A DNA stretch of 64,000 nucleotides from Pseudomonas helmanticensis (GCF_900182985.1 NZ_FXUY01000001.1:124001-188000), one strand, 5' to 3'; shown: positions 41,798 to 53,387, numbered from the stretch's first letter. Translations and numbers: made by a program. The notes: generated by a model not told the origin, from the sequence alone.

Positions 41798-41863
41798 CTA
41801 TGGACATTTGTCCCGAGTATTGAATACAGTGTGCGCATAACAAAAACCAGGGAACCCCCCACC

Positions 41864-43387
41864 ATGAAAACGCCCCATGTTTCACACCAACGGCCCGAGG
41901 ACGAAAATCTCGGGGTCGGCGCGAATATGGCTTACGGCCTGCAACATGTTCTGACCATGTACGGCGGTATCGTTGCGGTGCCACTGATCATCGGCCAGGC
42001 GGCCGGCCTGTCGCCGGCAGACATTGGTTTGCTGATTGCTGCTTCATTGTTTGCGGGGGGGCTGGCAACACTGCTGCAAACCCTGGGTCTGCCGTTTTTT
42101 GGCTGTCAGTTGCCGCTGGTACAGGGCGTGTCGTTCTCCGGCGTAGCGACCATGGTCGCGATCGTCAGCAGTGGCGGGGAGGGCGGCTTCCAGTCGGTGC
42201 TGGGCGCAGTGATTGCCGCATCATTGATCGGCTTGCTGATTACGCCGGTGTTCTCGCGAATCACCAAGTTCTTCCCGCCGCTGGTCACCGGCATTGTGAT
42301 CACCACCATCGGCCTGACGCTGATGCCGGTGGCCGCACGCTGGGCCATGGGTGGCAATAGCCACGCGCCGGACTTCGGCAGCATGCAGAACATCGGTCTG
42401 GCGGCGGTCACGCTGGTGCTGGTGTTGCTGCTGAGCAAGGTCGGCAGCTCGACCATCTCGCGTCTGTCGATCCTGTTGGCCATGGTGATCGGTACGGTGC
42501 TGGCGGTGTTCCTCGGCATGGCGGACTTCTCCAGTGTCACCACTGGCCCGATGTTCGGCTTCCCGACACCGTTCCACTTCGGCATGCCGACATTCCACTT
42601 CGCCGCGATCCTGTCGATGTGCATCGTGGTCATGGTGACGCTGGTGGAAACCTCGGCGGATATCCTGGCGGTCGGTGAAATCATCGGCACCAAGGTTGAT
42701 TCCAAGCGTCTGGGCAACGGCCTGCGTGCCGACATGCTGTCGAGCATGTTCGCGCCGATCTTCGGTTCTTTCACCCAGAGCGCCTTCGCCCAGAACGTCG
42801 GGCTGGTGGCAGTGACCGGGATCAAGAGCCGCTTCGTGGTCGCCACTGGCGGTGTGTTCCTGGTGATCCTAGGCCTGCTGCCATTCATGGGGCGGGTTAT
42901 TGCAGCGGTGCCGACTTCGGTGCTCGGCGGCGCCGGTATCGTGCTGTTCGGCACGGTTGCCGCGAGTGGGATTCGTACACTGTCGAAGGTTGATTACCGC
43001 AACAACGTCAACCTGATCATCGTGGCGACGTCGATCGGTTTCGGCATGATCCCGATTGCTGCGCCGAACTTCTACGATCACTTCCCGAGCTGGTTCGCGA
43101 CCATTTTCCACTCGGGCATCAGCTCGTCGGCGATCATGGCGATCCTGCTCAACCTCGCGTTCAACCACTTCACCACCGGTAACTCCGATCAGCAGTCGGT
43201 GTTTGCGGCAGCGGAAGAGCGCACCCTGCGTTATCGCGATCTGGATGCGTTGCGCGAAGGCGACTACTTCAGCGACGGCAAACTGCATGACTGCGATGGC
43301 AAGGAAGTGCCGGTGATCGAGCCGGATGATCACGACCACGGACATGGCGCGCCGAAAGCGCAGGCGAAGAGCAGCGAGCATGTCTGA
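41864..43387 (+). CDS. Nucleobase:cation symporter-2 (xanthine/uric acid permease type)
   Basis: This 507-residue protein has ~12-14 membrane segments and the NCS2 signatures: AYGLQHVLTMYGGIVAVPLI, then VETSADILAVGEIIG and GSFTQSAFAQNVGLVAVTGI with the substrate-site Glu and Gln. FADILAVG-like spacing is closer to xanthine/urate carriers than to uracil carriers. The C-terminus is histidine-rich (DDHDHGHG). The operator upstream suggests purine-dependent control. Terminated at 43405. Confidence 0.88.
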   Translation: MKTPHVSHQRPEDENLGVGANMAYGLQHVLTMYGGIVAVPLIIGQAAGLSPADIGLLIAASLFAGGLATLLQTLGLPFFGCQLPLVQGVSFSGVATMVAIVSSGGEGGFQSVLGAVIAASLIGLLITPVFSRITKFFPPLVTGIVITTIGLTLMPVAARWAMGGNSHAPDFGSMQNIGLAAVTLVLVLLLSKVGSSTISRLSILLAMVIGTVLAVFLGMADFSSVTTGPMFGFPTPFHFGMPTFHFAAILSMCIVVMVTLVETSADILAVGEIIGTKVDSKRLGNGLRADMLSSMFAPIFGSFTQSAFAQNVGLVAVTGIKSRFVVATGGVFLVILGLLPFMGRVIAAVPTSVLGGAGIVLFGTVAASGIRTLSKVDYRNNVNLIIVATSIGFGMIPIAAPNFYDHFPSWFATIFHSGISSSAIMAILLNLAFNHFTTGNSDQQSVFAAAEERTLRYRDLDALREGDYFSDGKLHDCDGKEVPVIEPDDHDHGHGAPKAQAKSSEHV

Positions 43388-43404
43388 CCGCTGTGCCTGA
43401 ATAG

Positions 43405-43441
43405 AAAAGGGCCGATCTGTTTTGAACAGATCGGCCCTTTT
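43405..43441 (+). terminator. Terminator of the permease gene
   Basis: A 17-bp perfect stem, AAAAGGGCCGATCTGTT and its complement, with loop TTG. Confidence 0.92.
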
Positions 43442-43456
43442 TCATGTGAAGATCAA

Positions 43457-43518
43457 AGGATCGCAGCCTTCGGCAGCTCCTACAGGGATCGGTGGTCTGC
43501 GATCTTTTGATCTTTTCG
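43457..43518. repeat. REP-type element, GCAGCTCCTACAGG class
   Basis: One REP half (GATCGCAGCCTTCGGCAGCT) plus a decayed second half (CTGCGATCTTTTGATC). Related complete pairs are at 52492 and 55331. Confidence 0.7.
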
Positions 43519-43530
43519 GCCGCCCACAAA

Positions 43531-43562
43531 AAAGCCCCTGAATCTTTCGATTCAGGGGCTTT
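43531..43562 (-). terminator. Terminator of the tRNA-Asn gene
   Basis: AAAGCCCCTGAATC and its complement, loop TTTC. On the minus strand it is followed by a T tract, 6 bases after the tRNA 3' end. Confidence 0.85.
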
Positions 43563-43568
43563 GCTATT

Positions 43569-43644
43569 TGGCTCCACAACCTGGACTCGAACCAGGGACC
43601 CAATGATTAACAGTCATTTGCTCTACCAACTGAGCTATTGCGGA
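43569..43644 (-). tRNA. tRNA-Asn (GTT)
   Basis: All arms are readable on the minus strand: acceptor start TCCGCAA, D arm GAGCTCAGTTGGTAGAGC-type, anticodon loop CTGTTAA with GTT, T arm GGTTCGAGTCC and encoded CCA. Length 76. Confidence 0.95.
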
Positions 43645-43863
43645 ATTGGTGTGTATGTTACTGATTCAAAAAGAGAAGTCAAGCGCGAGGTGGAAAAAAC
43701 TGAAATTCATCAGGACAGACGGTGGTTTGTCAGCGATTGGCGGTTACCAGAACCGTAGCAGAGGTCTACCATGGCCGCCCGGAAGTGGTAACACGCGCTG
43801 CCGGCCATTCGCCGAAAAGGTACGCGCCATGAACCAGACAACCCGCAAAAACCAGGTGTTCGC

Positions 43864-44094
43864 ATGAGCATCGCGCAAATCAGCCTGCCGAAAGGGGTAG
43901 GGCCTCACGCCGAGAAACTCTTCGACGCGATCACTCAGGCCAGCACCGCTGAAGAATTGAACCGTGCCGGCGGTAAGGCCGAGGGTTTTGTCCTTGGGCT
44001 TGAAAGCGCCAAGGCGATCAAGAGTCAGATCGCCGAATCGCTCTACGTCGCCTATGACGATGCGGCCAGTCAGCGCGCGAGTGAACTGGCTTAA
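43864..44094 (+). CDS. Unknown small helical protein, paralog of the gene at 19646
   Basis: This 76-residue protein begins MSIAQISLPKGVGPHAEKLF and contains KAEGFVLGLESAKAIKSQIAESLY, matching the 19646 protein through that block. Both end in an alanine-rich helix. No family name is recalled. It stands as a single gene between tRNA-Asn and a small membrane protein gene, overlapping the end of the latter. Confidence 0.65.
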   Translation: MSIAQISLPKGVGPHAEKLFDAITQASTAEELNRAGGKAEGFVLGLESAKAIKSQIAESLYVAYDDAASQRASELA

Positions 44095-44291
44095 CTGCCG
44101 AAGGTGATCGTGCCGAGCAGCAATTTGGCGTAGGCCGCAGTCGCCGCCAGTTGCACCAGCCACAAGGCCAGGCCACCGAGAAACACCCCGGCGGCAACTT
44201 GCAGCACCAGGCTTTTTTCGCGTTTGGCCGATGCGCGAGGGATGAAGTCATCCAGATCGTCACGGTCGGCGCGCAGGTTGTCGTTTTTCAT
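44091..44291 (-). CDS. Small single-span membrane protein, unknown
   Basis: This 66-residue protein starts MKNDNLRADRDDLDDFIPRA. A cytoplasmic acidic head and a basic KREK stretch precede a hydrophobic segment LVLQVAAGVFLGGLALWLVQ that continues to the C-terminus. No domain is recognised. Confidence 0.6.
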   Translation of the reverse strand: MKNDNLRADRDDLDDFIPRASAKREKSLVLQVAAGVFLGGLALWLVQLAATAAYAKLLLGTITFGS

Positions 44292-44326
44292 TTGGTTTCT
44301 CGCAGAATTCTCGGATGTACACAAAC

Positions 44327-44418
44327 CCTGTAGGAGTGAGCCTGCTCGCGATAGCGGTGTGTCAGGCAGTGAAGCGTCAACTGATCCGACGCTATCGCGA
44401 GCAGGCTCACTCCTACAG
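44327..44418. repeat. Paired REP element, GAGTGAGCCTGCTCGCGAT class
   Basis: CTGTAGGAGTGAGCCTGCTC is repeated inversely at the right end, enclosing ~35 bases. A shorter-spaced relative is at 62979. Confidence 0.88.
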
Positions 44419-44470
44419 TTTTGATTTGTGTGCAGTTTAGAGGGAATGTTGCATTCCTTCGGACAAATAA

Positions 44471-44500
44471 AAAACGGGAAGCCCAAGGCTTCCCGTTTTT
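44471..44500 (-). terminator. Terminator of the aminotransferase gene
   Basis: AAAACGGGAAGCC / GGCTTCCCGTTTT with loop CAA. Confidence 0.9.
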
Positions 44501-44515
44501 CATCACGCAGCGAAA

Positions 44516-45712
44516 TCAGATGACCTGAACGATCGCATCCGTCACAGCCTTGATGTTGCTCTGGTTCAGTGCGGCCACGCAGATGCGACCGGTGTCCAGG
44601 GCGTAGATGCCGAACTCGTTACGCAGACGATGCACTTGTTCAGTGGTCAGGCCCGAGTAGGAGAACATCCCGCGCTGACGACCGACGAAGCTGAAGTCGC
44701 GGCCCGGTGCTTTTTCCGCCAGCAGGGCAACCATCTGCTCGCGCATGCCGCGAATGCGCAGACGCATTTCGGCCAGCTCGGCTTCCCACTGCGCACGCAG
44801 TTGCGGGCTGTTCAACACCGCAGCGACGATGCTTGCACCGTGGGTCGGCGGGTTGGAGTAGTTGGTGCGGATCACGCGTTTGACTTGCGACAGTACGCGC
44901 GCGCTTTCTTCTTTCGATTCGCTGATGATCGACAGCGCACCCACGCGCTCGCCGTACAGCGAGAACGACTTGGAGAACGAGCTCGAAACGAAGAAGGTCA
45001 GGCCGGACTCAGCGAACAGGCGCACGGCAGCGGCGTCTTCGTCGATACCGTCGCCGAAACCCTGGTAAGCCATGTCGAGGAACGGCACATGACCTTTGGC
45101 CTTGACCGCTTCCAGCACGTTGTTCCAGTCCGCCGGGGTCAGGTCGACGCCGGTCGGGTTGTGGCAGCAAGCGTGGAGGATAACGATCGAGCCGTTCGGC
45201 AGGGCGTTGAGGTCTTCGAGCATGCCGGCACGGTTAACGTCGTGAGTGGCGGCGTCGTAGTAGCGATAGTTCTGCACCGGGAAACCGGCGGTTTCGAACA
45301 GCGCACGGTGGTTTTCCCAGCTCGGGTCGCTGATCGCGACGACGGCGTTCGGCAGCAGTTGCTTGAGGAAGTCGGCACCGATTTTCAGGGCGCCGGTCCC
45401 GCCGACGGCCTGCGTGGTGATGACGCGACCGGCGCTGATCAGCGGCGAGTCGTTACCGAACAGCAACTTTTGCACGGCCTGGTCGTAGGCAGCGATGCCA
45501 TCGATCGGCAGGTAACCGCGCGAAGCGTGTTGAGCGACGCGAATCGTCTCGGCTTCGATAACGGCGCGCAAAAGTGGAATTCGCCCCTCTTCGTTGCAGT
45601 AAACACCCACGCCCAGGTTGACCTTGTCGGTCCGGGTATCGGCGTTGAATGCTTCGTTGAGGCCCAGGATTGGATCGCGGGGTGCCATTTCGACAGCGGA
45701 GAACAGGCTCAT
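44516..45712 (-). CDS. tyrB: Aromatic amino acid / aspartate aminotransferase (class I)
   Basis: This 398-residue protein has the class I PLP fold: MFSAVEMAPRDPILGLNEAF-like start, VGGTGALKIGADFLKQLLPN, HACCHNPTGVDLTPADW, and SSFSKSFSLYGERVGAL with the PLP lysine; FSYSGLTTEQVHRLR is near the end. It catalyses amino transfer between aromatic or acidic amino acids and 2-oxoglutarate. It is divergent from uvrB, as in other pseudomonads. Confidence 0.9.
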   Translation of the reverse strand: MSLFSAVEMAPRDPILGLNEAFNADTRTDKVNLGVGVYCNEEGRIPLLRAVIEAETIRVAQHASRGYLPIDGIAAYDQAVQKLLFGNDSPLISAGRVITTQAVGGTGALKIGADFLKQLLPNAVVAISDPSWENHRALFETAGFPVQNYRYYDAATHDVNRAGMLEDLNALPNGSIVILHACCHNPTGVDLTPADWNNVLEAVKAKGHVPFLDMAYQGFGDGIDEDAAAVRLFAESGLTFFVSSSFSKSFSLYGERVGALSIISESKEESARVLSQVKRVIRTNYSNPPTHGASIVAAVLNSPQLRAQWEAELAEMRLRIRGMREQMVALLAEKAPGRDFSFVGRQRGMFSYSGLTTEQVHRLRNEFGIYALDTGRICVAALNQSNIKAVTDAIVQVI

Positions 45713-46049
45713 TATTACGGCGGCTCTGAATGGATAGTGGAGGGACGTGTGGCGCTCCAGCCGAATGCACTAGAGCGGTGCACAAACGGGGAGCTAGTAT
45801 AGAGGCCATCTGCGAGCAATGGCGACAGGCGAATCGGCTTTTCAGGTAAGTTTTTCCGATTATTTCTCGACCGTTAGTCGATTGGCCGTGTCAGAGTCTT
45901 TACCGGATGTAGGACGTTTGCCTTGAAAGGTGAGGCAATCGCCACCACATTGAGCACAATCCAGGTTTTTTTTTGCGCGACACCGGTCGTTTGCGGTCGT
46001 CCCCGTGGTGTTCCGCTTTGCTCGGAGTACCGCGATCCCAGAGGTGTAT
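45713..46049. other. Divergent intergenic region, aminotransferase / uvrB
   Basis: It must hold the promoters of both genes. A run of nine T is near 45963. I see no LexA box matching CTGT-N8-ACAG and no RNA gene. Confidence 0.4.
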
Positions 46050-48065
<2,016 letters not shown>

Positions 48066-48069
48066 GGAT

Positions 48070-48173
48070 GATCGTTCCCACGCTCTGCGTGGGAATGCAG
48101 CCCCGGACGCTCCGCGTCCGCTGTGACGCAGAGCGTCACCGGAGTCATTCCCACGCGGAGCATGGGAACGATC
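48070..48173. repeat. Inverted repeat, GTTCCCACGCTCTGCGTGGG class
   Basis: GATCGTTCCCACGC at the left has its near complement at the right, with two inner hairpins (GGACGCTCCGCGTCC and TGACGCAGAGCGTCA). This class is frequent in P. fluorescens-group intergenic DNA. It may serve as terminator for the converging genes. Confidence 0.85.
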
Positions 48174-48181
48174 AGTTGCAG

Positions 48182-49732
48182 TTAGTGGGATTCCCCAGCC
48201 TTCAATCCTTGTGGCAATTTCTTGGTCAACAAAATCGCCAGCATGCTCACCCCCAGCGCAATCCCGACAAAGTGAAACGCATCGTTGTAAGCCATGATCG
48301 CCGCCTGCTGATGGACGATCTCACTCAACTTGCCCAGCGCCGCCGTATCACTGCCAAACCGATCCGTCATCGACGCCAGTCGCTCCGCCACCTGCGGATT
48401 GGTCGGCACTACCGCTTCACGCAAATAATCAAAATAAGTCTTGGTGCGCGCATCCAGTAATGTCGCGAGCAAGGCAATACCGATCGCTCCGCCCAGGTTG
48501 CGCAGGATATTAAAGAGGCTCGACGCCGAGCCCGCATCCTGCGGCAGGATGTACGCCGTGGCGATCAGCGAAATGGTCACCATGATCAATGGCTGCCCCA
48601 GCGCCCGAATAATCTGGATCTGATTGAACTGTGGCCCGGCGAAGTCCGGGTTGAGCACCCCCGACGAAAAACTCGCCAGACCAAACAATCCGAACCCGAG
48701 CGTGCACAGCCATTTCGGCGAGACGAACTTCATCAGCTTCGGCACCAGCGGAATCAGGAACAACTGCGGCACGCCCATCCACATGATCACTTCGCCGATC
48801 TGCAGGGCGTTGTAGTTCTGGATCTGCGCAAGGTACAGCGGCAACAGGTAGATCGAGCCGTACAACCCGACACCCATGCCCAGGCTGGAAATACTCGATA
48901 AGCCGAAGTTGCGGTTACGCAGAATGCCGAGGTTGATCAGCGGATTCGGTTTGGAGATCTGCACGATCACAAAGGTGATCAGACTCACCAGCGCAATGCT
49001 GCCCAGCGTCACGATCAGGCTCGATTCGAGCCAGTCCTTGCGATGGCCTTCTTCCAGAAATACCTGCAAGCAACCGAGGCCAATCCCTAGCGTGAGGATG
49101 CCGGTGTAGTCGGTGCTTTTGAGCAATTCCCAGTGCGCTTCTTTCTTCTCCAGCCCGTACATCAGGCCGGCGATCATGATCAGGCCCGGCGGGATGTTGA
49201 TGTAGAAGATGTATTCCCAACCCCAGTTTTCCGTAAGCCAGCCGCCCAGCGTCGGGCCGATGGACGGCGCAAAAGTGGCGGTCATGGCAAACATCGCCAT
49301 GCCTTTGGCGCGGTGATGTTCAGGGAGTTTGATCAGGGTCAGGGTGAACGCCAGCGGGATCAGCGCGCCGCCGGTGAATCCCTGCATGGCGCGAAAGACG
49401 ATCATGCTCTCCAGGCTCCAGGCCATCGAACACAGCAGCGAAGACACCAGAAACCCCAGCGACACCCACACCGCCAAGCGCCGCGCCGAGAGCAGCTGCA
49501 CCAGCCACGCGGTCAACGGGATCATGATGATTTCCGCGACCAGATAAGAGGTGGAAATCCACGAGCCTTCTTCCAGCGTCGCCGACAACGCACCCTGAAT
49601 GTCTTTGAGCGATGAGTTGGTGATCTGGATGTCGAGCACGGCCATGAAGGCGCCGAGCATCACGCTCATCACCGCAATCCAATCGCGCCGGGTCGGTTCG
49701 CCGACCGGGCGGATCAGCGAATCACCGGCCAT
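48182..49732 (-). CDS. emrB: MFS multidrug efflux transporter, DHA2 / EmrB type
   Basis: This 516-residue protein has ~14 membrane segments and DHA2 signatures: FMAVLDIQITNSSLKDIQGA, the EGSWISTSYLVAEI block, RAMQGFTGGALIPLAFTL and TATFAPSIGPTLGGWLTENW. It exports drugs with an adaptor and an outer-membrane channel. It overlaps the end of the adaptor gene by 11 bases. The symbol marks the type, not proven orthology. Confidence 0.9.
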   Translation of the reverse strand: MAGDSLIRPVGEPTRRDWIAVMSVMLGAFMAVLDIQITNSSLKDIQGALSATLEEGSWISTSYLVAEIIMIPLTAWLVQLLSARRLAVWVSLGFLVSSLLCSMAWSLESMIVFRAMQGFTGGALIPLAFTLTLIKLPEHHRAKGMAMFAMTATFAPSIGPTLGGWLTENWGWEYIFYINIPPGLIMIAGLMYGLEKKEAHWELLKSTDYTGILTLGIGLGCLQVFLEEGHRKDWLESSLIVTLGSIALVSLITFVIVQISKPNPLINLGILRNRNFGLSSISSLGMGVGLYGSIYLLPLYLAQIQNYNALQIGEVIMWMGVPQLFLIPLVPKLMKFVSPKWLCTLGFGLFGLASFSSGVLNPDFAGPQFNQIQIIRALGQPLIMVTISLIATAYILPQDAGSASSLFNILRNLGGAIGIALLATLLDARTKTYFDYLREAVVPTNPQVAERLASMTDRFGSDTAALGKLSEIVHQQAAIMAYNDAFHFVGIALGVSMLAILLTKKLPQGLKAGESH

Positions 49733-50777
49733 TGTCCGGGGCGTCTTTGATGTTCACGGTGGCGGTGGCGGACATGCCCGGGCGGATTTTGCCGTGCAAC
49801 GGGTTGTCGGCCTTGAAGGTCAGTTTCACCGGAATCCGCTGCACGACTTTGGTGAAGTTGCCGGTGGCGTTGTCTGGCGGCAGCAGGCTGAACTGTGCGC
49901 CGGACGCGGCGAACAGACTGTCGACCCGCGCTTCGATCGGCGTGTCGCCGTACGCGTCGAAGGTCAGCTCGGCTTTTTGCCCGGGCTGCATGTGACCGAT
50001 CTGGGTTTCTTTGAAGTTGGCCTGCACCCAGATGTCTTCGTCCGGAACGATCGACAACAGGTAAGCGCCGGCCTGCACCACTTGGCCGTTGCGCGCGGCA
50101 CGCTGGCCGACGAGGCCGCTGATCGGCGCGTGGATTTCGCTGCGGGTCAGGTTGAGTTCGGCTTGCGCGAGATCGGCGCGGGCGTTGGCGATCTGTGCAT
50201 CGAGGCGTTTGATTTCCGCGTTCAAGGCGTTGACCTGTTGGCGCTGACCTTGCGCATCAGCCTGCGCCTTGGCCACTTGCGAGCGGGCAATGTGAGTGTC
50301 GGCGGAGAGGGTGGTCACGCGTTCCTCAGAGACATAACCGGGTTTGCGCAGGGTTTCCGCCCGCGACAAATCCATTTGCGAACGGCCCAGCGTCGCTTGT
50401 GTGGTCGCCACTTGCGCATCGCTGGCGGCGATCAGGCTCGATTGCTGGGTGAGTTTGCTTTGCGCTTGCAAGCGTTCGGCTTCGCGGGTGGCGAGGGCGG
50501 CATTGGCGCGGTCCACGGCCAGATGGAAATCGTTCGGCTCAAGGCGTACCAGCAATTGGCCTTTTTCGACGTGTTGATTGTCCTGCACCAGCACTTCATC
50601 GATGCGCGCGCTCAGTTGGCTCGACACACGGGTGATTTCGCCCTGGACATAGGCGTTGTCGGTGCTTTCAAAAAAGCGTCCCTTGAAAAACCAATGAGCG
50701 AAAAAGCCCCCGGCAATCAGCAGGACGAGCAGCAGGAAAATCAACAGGCGACGCTTGAGTTGGGCAGGCATGGGCAA
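49722..50777 (-). CDS. emrA: HlyD/EmrA-family membrane fusion adaptor
   Basis: This 351-residue protein has one N-terminal membrane segment (LLIFLLLVLLIAGGFFAHWF), a lipoyl half-motif (GEITRVSSQLSARIDEVLVQ), a long coiled coil (~90-200) and a beta barrel (SEIHAPISGLVGQRAARNG, then VPDEDIWVQANFKETQIG). It links EmrB to the outer-membrane channel. Stop and start overlap with emrB show one operon. No local regulator gene is adjacent. Confidence 0.9.
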   Translation of the reverse strand: MPMPAQLKRRLLIFLLLVLLIAGGFFAHWFFKGRFFESTDNAYVQGEITRVSSQLSARIDEVLVQDNQHVEKGQLLVRLEPNDFHLAVDRANAALATREAERLQAQSKLTQQSSLIAASDAQVATTQATLGRSQMDLSRAETLRKPGYVSEERVTTLSADTHIARSQVAKAQADAQGQRQQVNALNAEIKRLDAQIANARADLAQAELNLTRSEIHAPISGLVGQRAARNGQVVQAGAYLLSIVPDEDIWVQANFKETQIGHMQPGQKAELTFDAYGDTPIEARVDSLFAASGAQFSLLPPDNATGNFTKVVQRIPVKLTFKADNPLHGKIRPGMSATATVNIKDAPDNGR

Positions 50778-50999
50778 ACTGTAGTCGAGGAATTGTAAGG
50801 AAAGTTATCAGCGGCTGAATCTCGCATACAGCCGATAAACGGTAAATGCCCACGGTTGATATTCGGCCATTCACTGCGGCTTACGCGCGTTACAGACGCA
50901 AACTTGGCTTAAATGCCCTGTCTGCTGGAGCGGGGCGGGTGTCGCCTGTTACCATTCGCCGCTTGATTGTTTTGCTTTTCATTCTTTTCGAGACATGCC

Positions 51000-52481
51000 A
51001 TGACCACCGTCCGCACTCGCATCGCGCCATCGCCTACCGGGGATCCCCACGTAGGTACCGCTTACATCGCATTGTTCAACTACTGCTTTGCCAAGCAGCA
51101 TGGTGGTGAGTTCATCCTGCGGATCGAAGACACCGACCAGTTGCGTTCGACCCGCGAGTCCGAACAGCAGATCTTCGACGCCCTGCGCTGGTTGGGTATC
51201 GACTGGAGCGAAGGCCCGGACGTTGGCGGCCCGCACGGCCCGTATCGCCAGAGCGAGCGCGGCGACATTTACCAGAAGTATTGCCAGCAACTGGTTGAAA
51301 TGGGCCACGCGTTCCCATGCTTCTGCACCGCTGAAGAGCTGGATCAGATGCGCGCCGAGCAAATGGCTCGCGGCGAAACCCCACGCTACGACGGTCGCGC
51401 ACTGCTGTTGTCGAAAGAAGAAGTCGCGGCCCGTCTGGCGGCTGGCGAACCGCACGTGATCCGCATGAAAGTGCCAAGCGAAGGCGTCTGCGTGGTGCCG
51501 GACATGCTCCGTGGCGACGTCGAGATCCCGTGGGATCGCATGGACATGCAAGTGCTGATGAAGACCGACGGCCTGCCGACGTACTTCCTCGCCAACGTGG
51601 TCGATGACCACCTCATGGGAATCACCCACGTATTGCGTGGCGAAGAATGGCTGCCATCGGCGCCGAAACTGATTCTGTTGTACGAATACTTCGGCTGGGA
51701 ACAACCGGAGCTGTGCTACATGCCGCTGCTGCGTAACCCGGACAAGAGCAAGCTGTCCAAGCGCAAGAACCCGACTTCGGTAACGTTCTACGAGCGCATG
51801 GGCTTCATGCCGGAAGCGATGCTCAACTACCTCGGTCGCATGGGCTGGTCGATGCCGGATGAGCGCGAGAAGTTCTCGCTGCAGGAAATGGTCGACAACT
51901 TCGACCTCAAGCGTGTCTCGCTCGGCGGGCCGATCTTCGACATCGAGAAGCTCTCGTGGCTTAACGGTCAGTGGCTGCGTGATCTGCCGGTGGAAGAATT
52001 CGCCAGCCGCTTGCAGACCTGGGCGCTGAACCCGGAATACATGATGAAGATCGCACCGCTGGTGCAGGGTCGCGTTGAAACCTTCAGCCAGGTTGCTCCG
52101 CTGGGCGGGTTCTTCTTCGCTGGCGGCGTCAATCCGGATGCCAAGCTGTTCGAATCGAAAAAGCTTTCGGGCGATCAGGTTCGCCAGTTGATGCAGTTGA
52201 TCCTGTGGAAGCTGGAAAGCCTGCGTCAGTGGGAGAAGGACAACATCACCGCAACGATTCAGGCGGTGGTTGAATCGCTGGAGCTGAAACTGCGTGATGC
52301 CATGCCGCTGATGTTTGCTTCGATAACCGGTCAGGCAAGCTCGGTGTCGGTGCTCGATGCGATGGAAATCATCGGCCCGGATCTGACCCGTTTCCGCCTG
52401 CGTCAGGCGATCGACCTGTTGGGCGGCGTGTCGAAGAAAGAAAACAAAGAGTGGGAAAAGCTGCTGGCCGCTATCGCCTGA
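51000..52481 (+). CDS. gltX: Glutamyl-tRNA synthetase
   Basis: This 493-residue class I synthetase starts [20 protein letters not shown] with the HIGH-type motif (HVGT) and has [10 protein letters not shown] as the KMSKS-type loop. [17 protein letters not shown] and the C-terminal anticodon domain are present. It charges tRNA-Glu. Two tRNA-Glu genes lie just downstream, a common pairing in Pseudomonas. Confidence 0.97.
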   Translation: MTTVRTRIAPSPTGDPHVGTAYIALFNYCFAKQHGGEFILRIEDTDQLRSTRESEQQIFDALRWLGIDWSEGPDVGGPHGPYRQSERGDIYQKYCQQLVEMGHAFPCFCTAEELDQMRAEQMARGETPRYDGRALLLSKEEVAARLAAGEPHVIRMKVPSEGVCVVPDMLRGDVEIPWDRMDMQVLMKTDGLPTYFLANVVDDHLMGITHVLRGEEWLPSAPKLILLYEYFGWEQPELCYMPLLRNPDKSKLSKRKNPTSVTFYERMGFMPEAMLNYLGRMGWSMPDEREKFSLQEMVDNFDLKRVSLGGPIFDIEKLSWLNGQWLRDLPVEEFASRLQTWALNPEYMMKIAPLVQGRVETFSQVAPLGGFFFAGGVNPDAKLFESKKLSGDQVRQLMQLILWKLESLRQWEKDNITATIQAVVESLELKLRDAMPLMFASITGQASSVSVLDAMEIIGPDLTRFRLRQAIDLLGGVSKKENKEWEKLLAAIA

Positions 52482-52491
52482 TAGCTTAACC

Positions 52492-52585
52492 CCCCTGTAG
52501 GAGCTGCCGAAGGCTGCGATCTTTTGATGTTGATCTTTAAACGGCAACGTCAAAAGATCGCAGCCTGCGGCAGCTCCTACAGGGG
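52492..52585. repeat. Paired REP element, GTAGGAGCTGCCG class
   Basis: CCCCTGTAGGAGCTGCCGAA at the left and its near complement at the right; the inner arms (GATCTTTTGA / TCAAAAGATC) pair too. Confidence 0.9.
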
Positions 52586-52676
52586 CATGCTTTATCCCAA
52601 GTCCCGGATTTTCGGGAGGAGGGCGGTAAGTGGTTGTTATGCCGACGAAAAGTTTTGATTTTTTTCAAAAATAAGT

Positions 52677-52705
52677 TTGACAGGCTTTCGATACACCCTT
52701 AAGAT
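52677..52705 (+). promoter_or_regulatory. Sigma70 promoter of the tRNA cluster
   Basis: TTGACA and TAAGAT with a 17-base spacer, followed by a GC-rich stretch (CGCCCCG) at the start region typical of stable RNA promoters. It is 34 bases before the first tRNA. Confidence 0.82.
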
Positions 52706-52738
52706 TCGCCCCGTCCTCAGCGATGACATCAACGATGA

Positions 52739-52814
52739 GGGGCTATAGCTCAGCTGGGAGAGCGCCTGCATGGCATGCAGGAGGTCAACGGTTCGATCCC
52801 GTTTAGCTCCACCA
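52739..52814 (+). tRNA. tRNA-Ala (GGC), copy 1
   Basis: 76 bases: GGGGCTA acceptor, D arm, anticodon loop ATGGCAT with GGC, T arm GGTTCGATCCC, encoded CCA. Confidence 0.96.
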
Positions 52815-52894
52815 ATTTTACACTTCGAGGTCTGGCCACACCGGCCTTGAAGCGATCAACACTCAGCGTTGATCAGTTGTATAGAAGGGTTTGC

Positions 52895-52970
52895 GTCCCC
52901 TTCGTCTAGTGGCCTAGGACACCGCCCTTTCACGGCGGTAACAGGGGTTCGAGTCCCCTAGGGGACGCCA
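52895..52970 (+). tRNA. tRNA-Glu (TTC), copy 1
   Basis: 76 bases: GTCCCCT acceptor, anticodon loop CTTTCAC with TTC, T arm GGTTCGAGTCC, encoded CCA. Confidence 0.96.
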
Positions 52971-53023
52971 GTTTTACAGAAGTGATGTTGCAAGATGTCA
53001 CTCCGCCGCGAGGCGAAAAATCC

Positions 53024-53099
53024 GGGGCTTTAGCTCAGCTGGGAGAGCGCCTGCATGGCATGCAGGAGGTCAGCGGTTCGATCCCGCTAAGCTCCACCA
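53024..53099 (+). tRNA. tRNA-Ala (GGC), copy 2
   Basis: 76 bases, nearly identical to copy 1; differences lie in the acceptor and T stems and are compensated (TTAGCTCC vs TAAGCTCC). Confidence 0.96.
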
Positions 53100-53179
53100 A
53101 TTTTACAAGTTCAAGGTCTGGCCACACCGGCCTTGAATCGATCAGCTCTCAGCACTGATCAGTTGTATAGAAGGTTTGT

Positions 53180-53255
53180 GTCCCCTTCGTCTAGTGGCCT
53201 AGGACACCGCCCTTTCACGGCGGTAACAGGGGTTCGAGTCCCCTAGGGGACGCCA
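53180..53255 (+). tRNA. tRNA-Glu (TTC), copy 2
   Basis: 76 bases, identical by eye to copy 1. Preceded by the same spacer type (ATAGAAGG-TTTG). Confidence 0.96.
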
Positions 53256-53280
53256 CGATTACCCGCTCTGCGGGATTTAT

Positions 53281-53311
53281 AAGGGTCATTCAATTATTGA
53301 ATGGCCCTTTT
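53281..53311 (+). terminator. Terminator of the tRNA cluster
   Basis: AAGGGTCATTCAAT / ATTGAATGGCCCTT with a T run. Confidence 0.85.
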
Positions 53312-53387
53312 GTTTGTCTGGCGTTTGGCCAACTCTCCTTTTTCCTTACACTGTGCTTCAGACCAGCGGTCATATTCTTGACTTGCG

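Larger units (their letters stand above)
52739..53255 (+). repeat. Tandem duplication of the tRNA-Ala / tRNA-Glu unit
   Basis: Both the tRNAs and the ~80-base spacer after each tRNA-Ala are duplicated. The spacers share GGTCTGGCCACACCGGCC (a hairpin) and GATCAGTTGTATAGAAGG. The spacer between the two units differs. Confidence 0.85.

Noticed and set aside
44630..45802. 390-codon plus-strand frame over the aminotransferase gene
   Set aside because: Antisense shadow of a conserved gene.
45860..46049. LexA box before uvrB
   Set aside because: No CTGT-N8-ACAG match seen in the divergent region.
50979..52553. 524-codon minus-strand frame over gltX
   Set aside because: Antisense shadow of an unambiguous synthetase gene; no ribosome site or domain.
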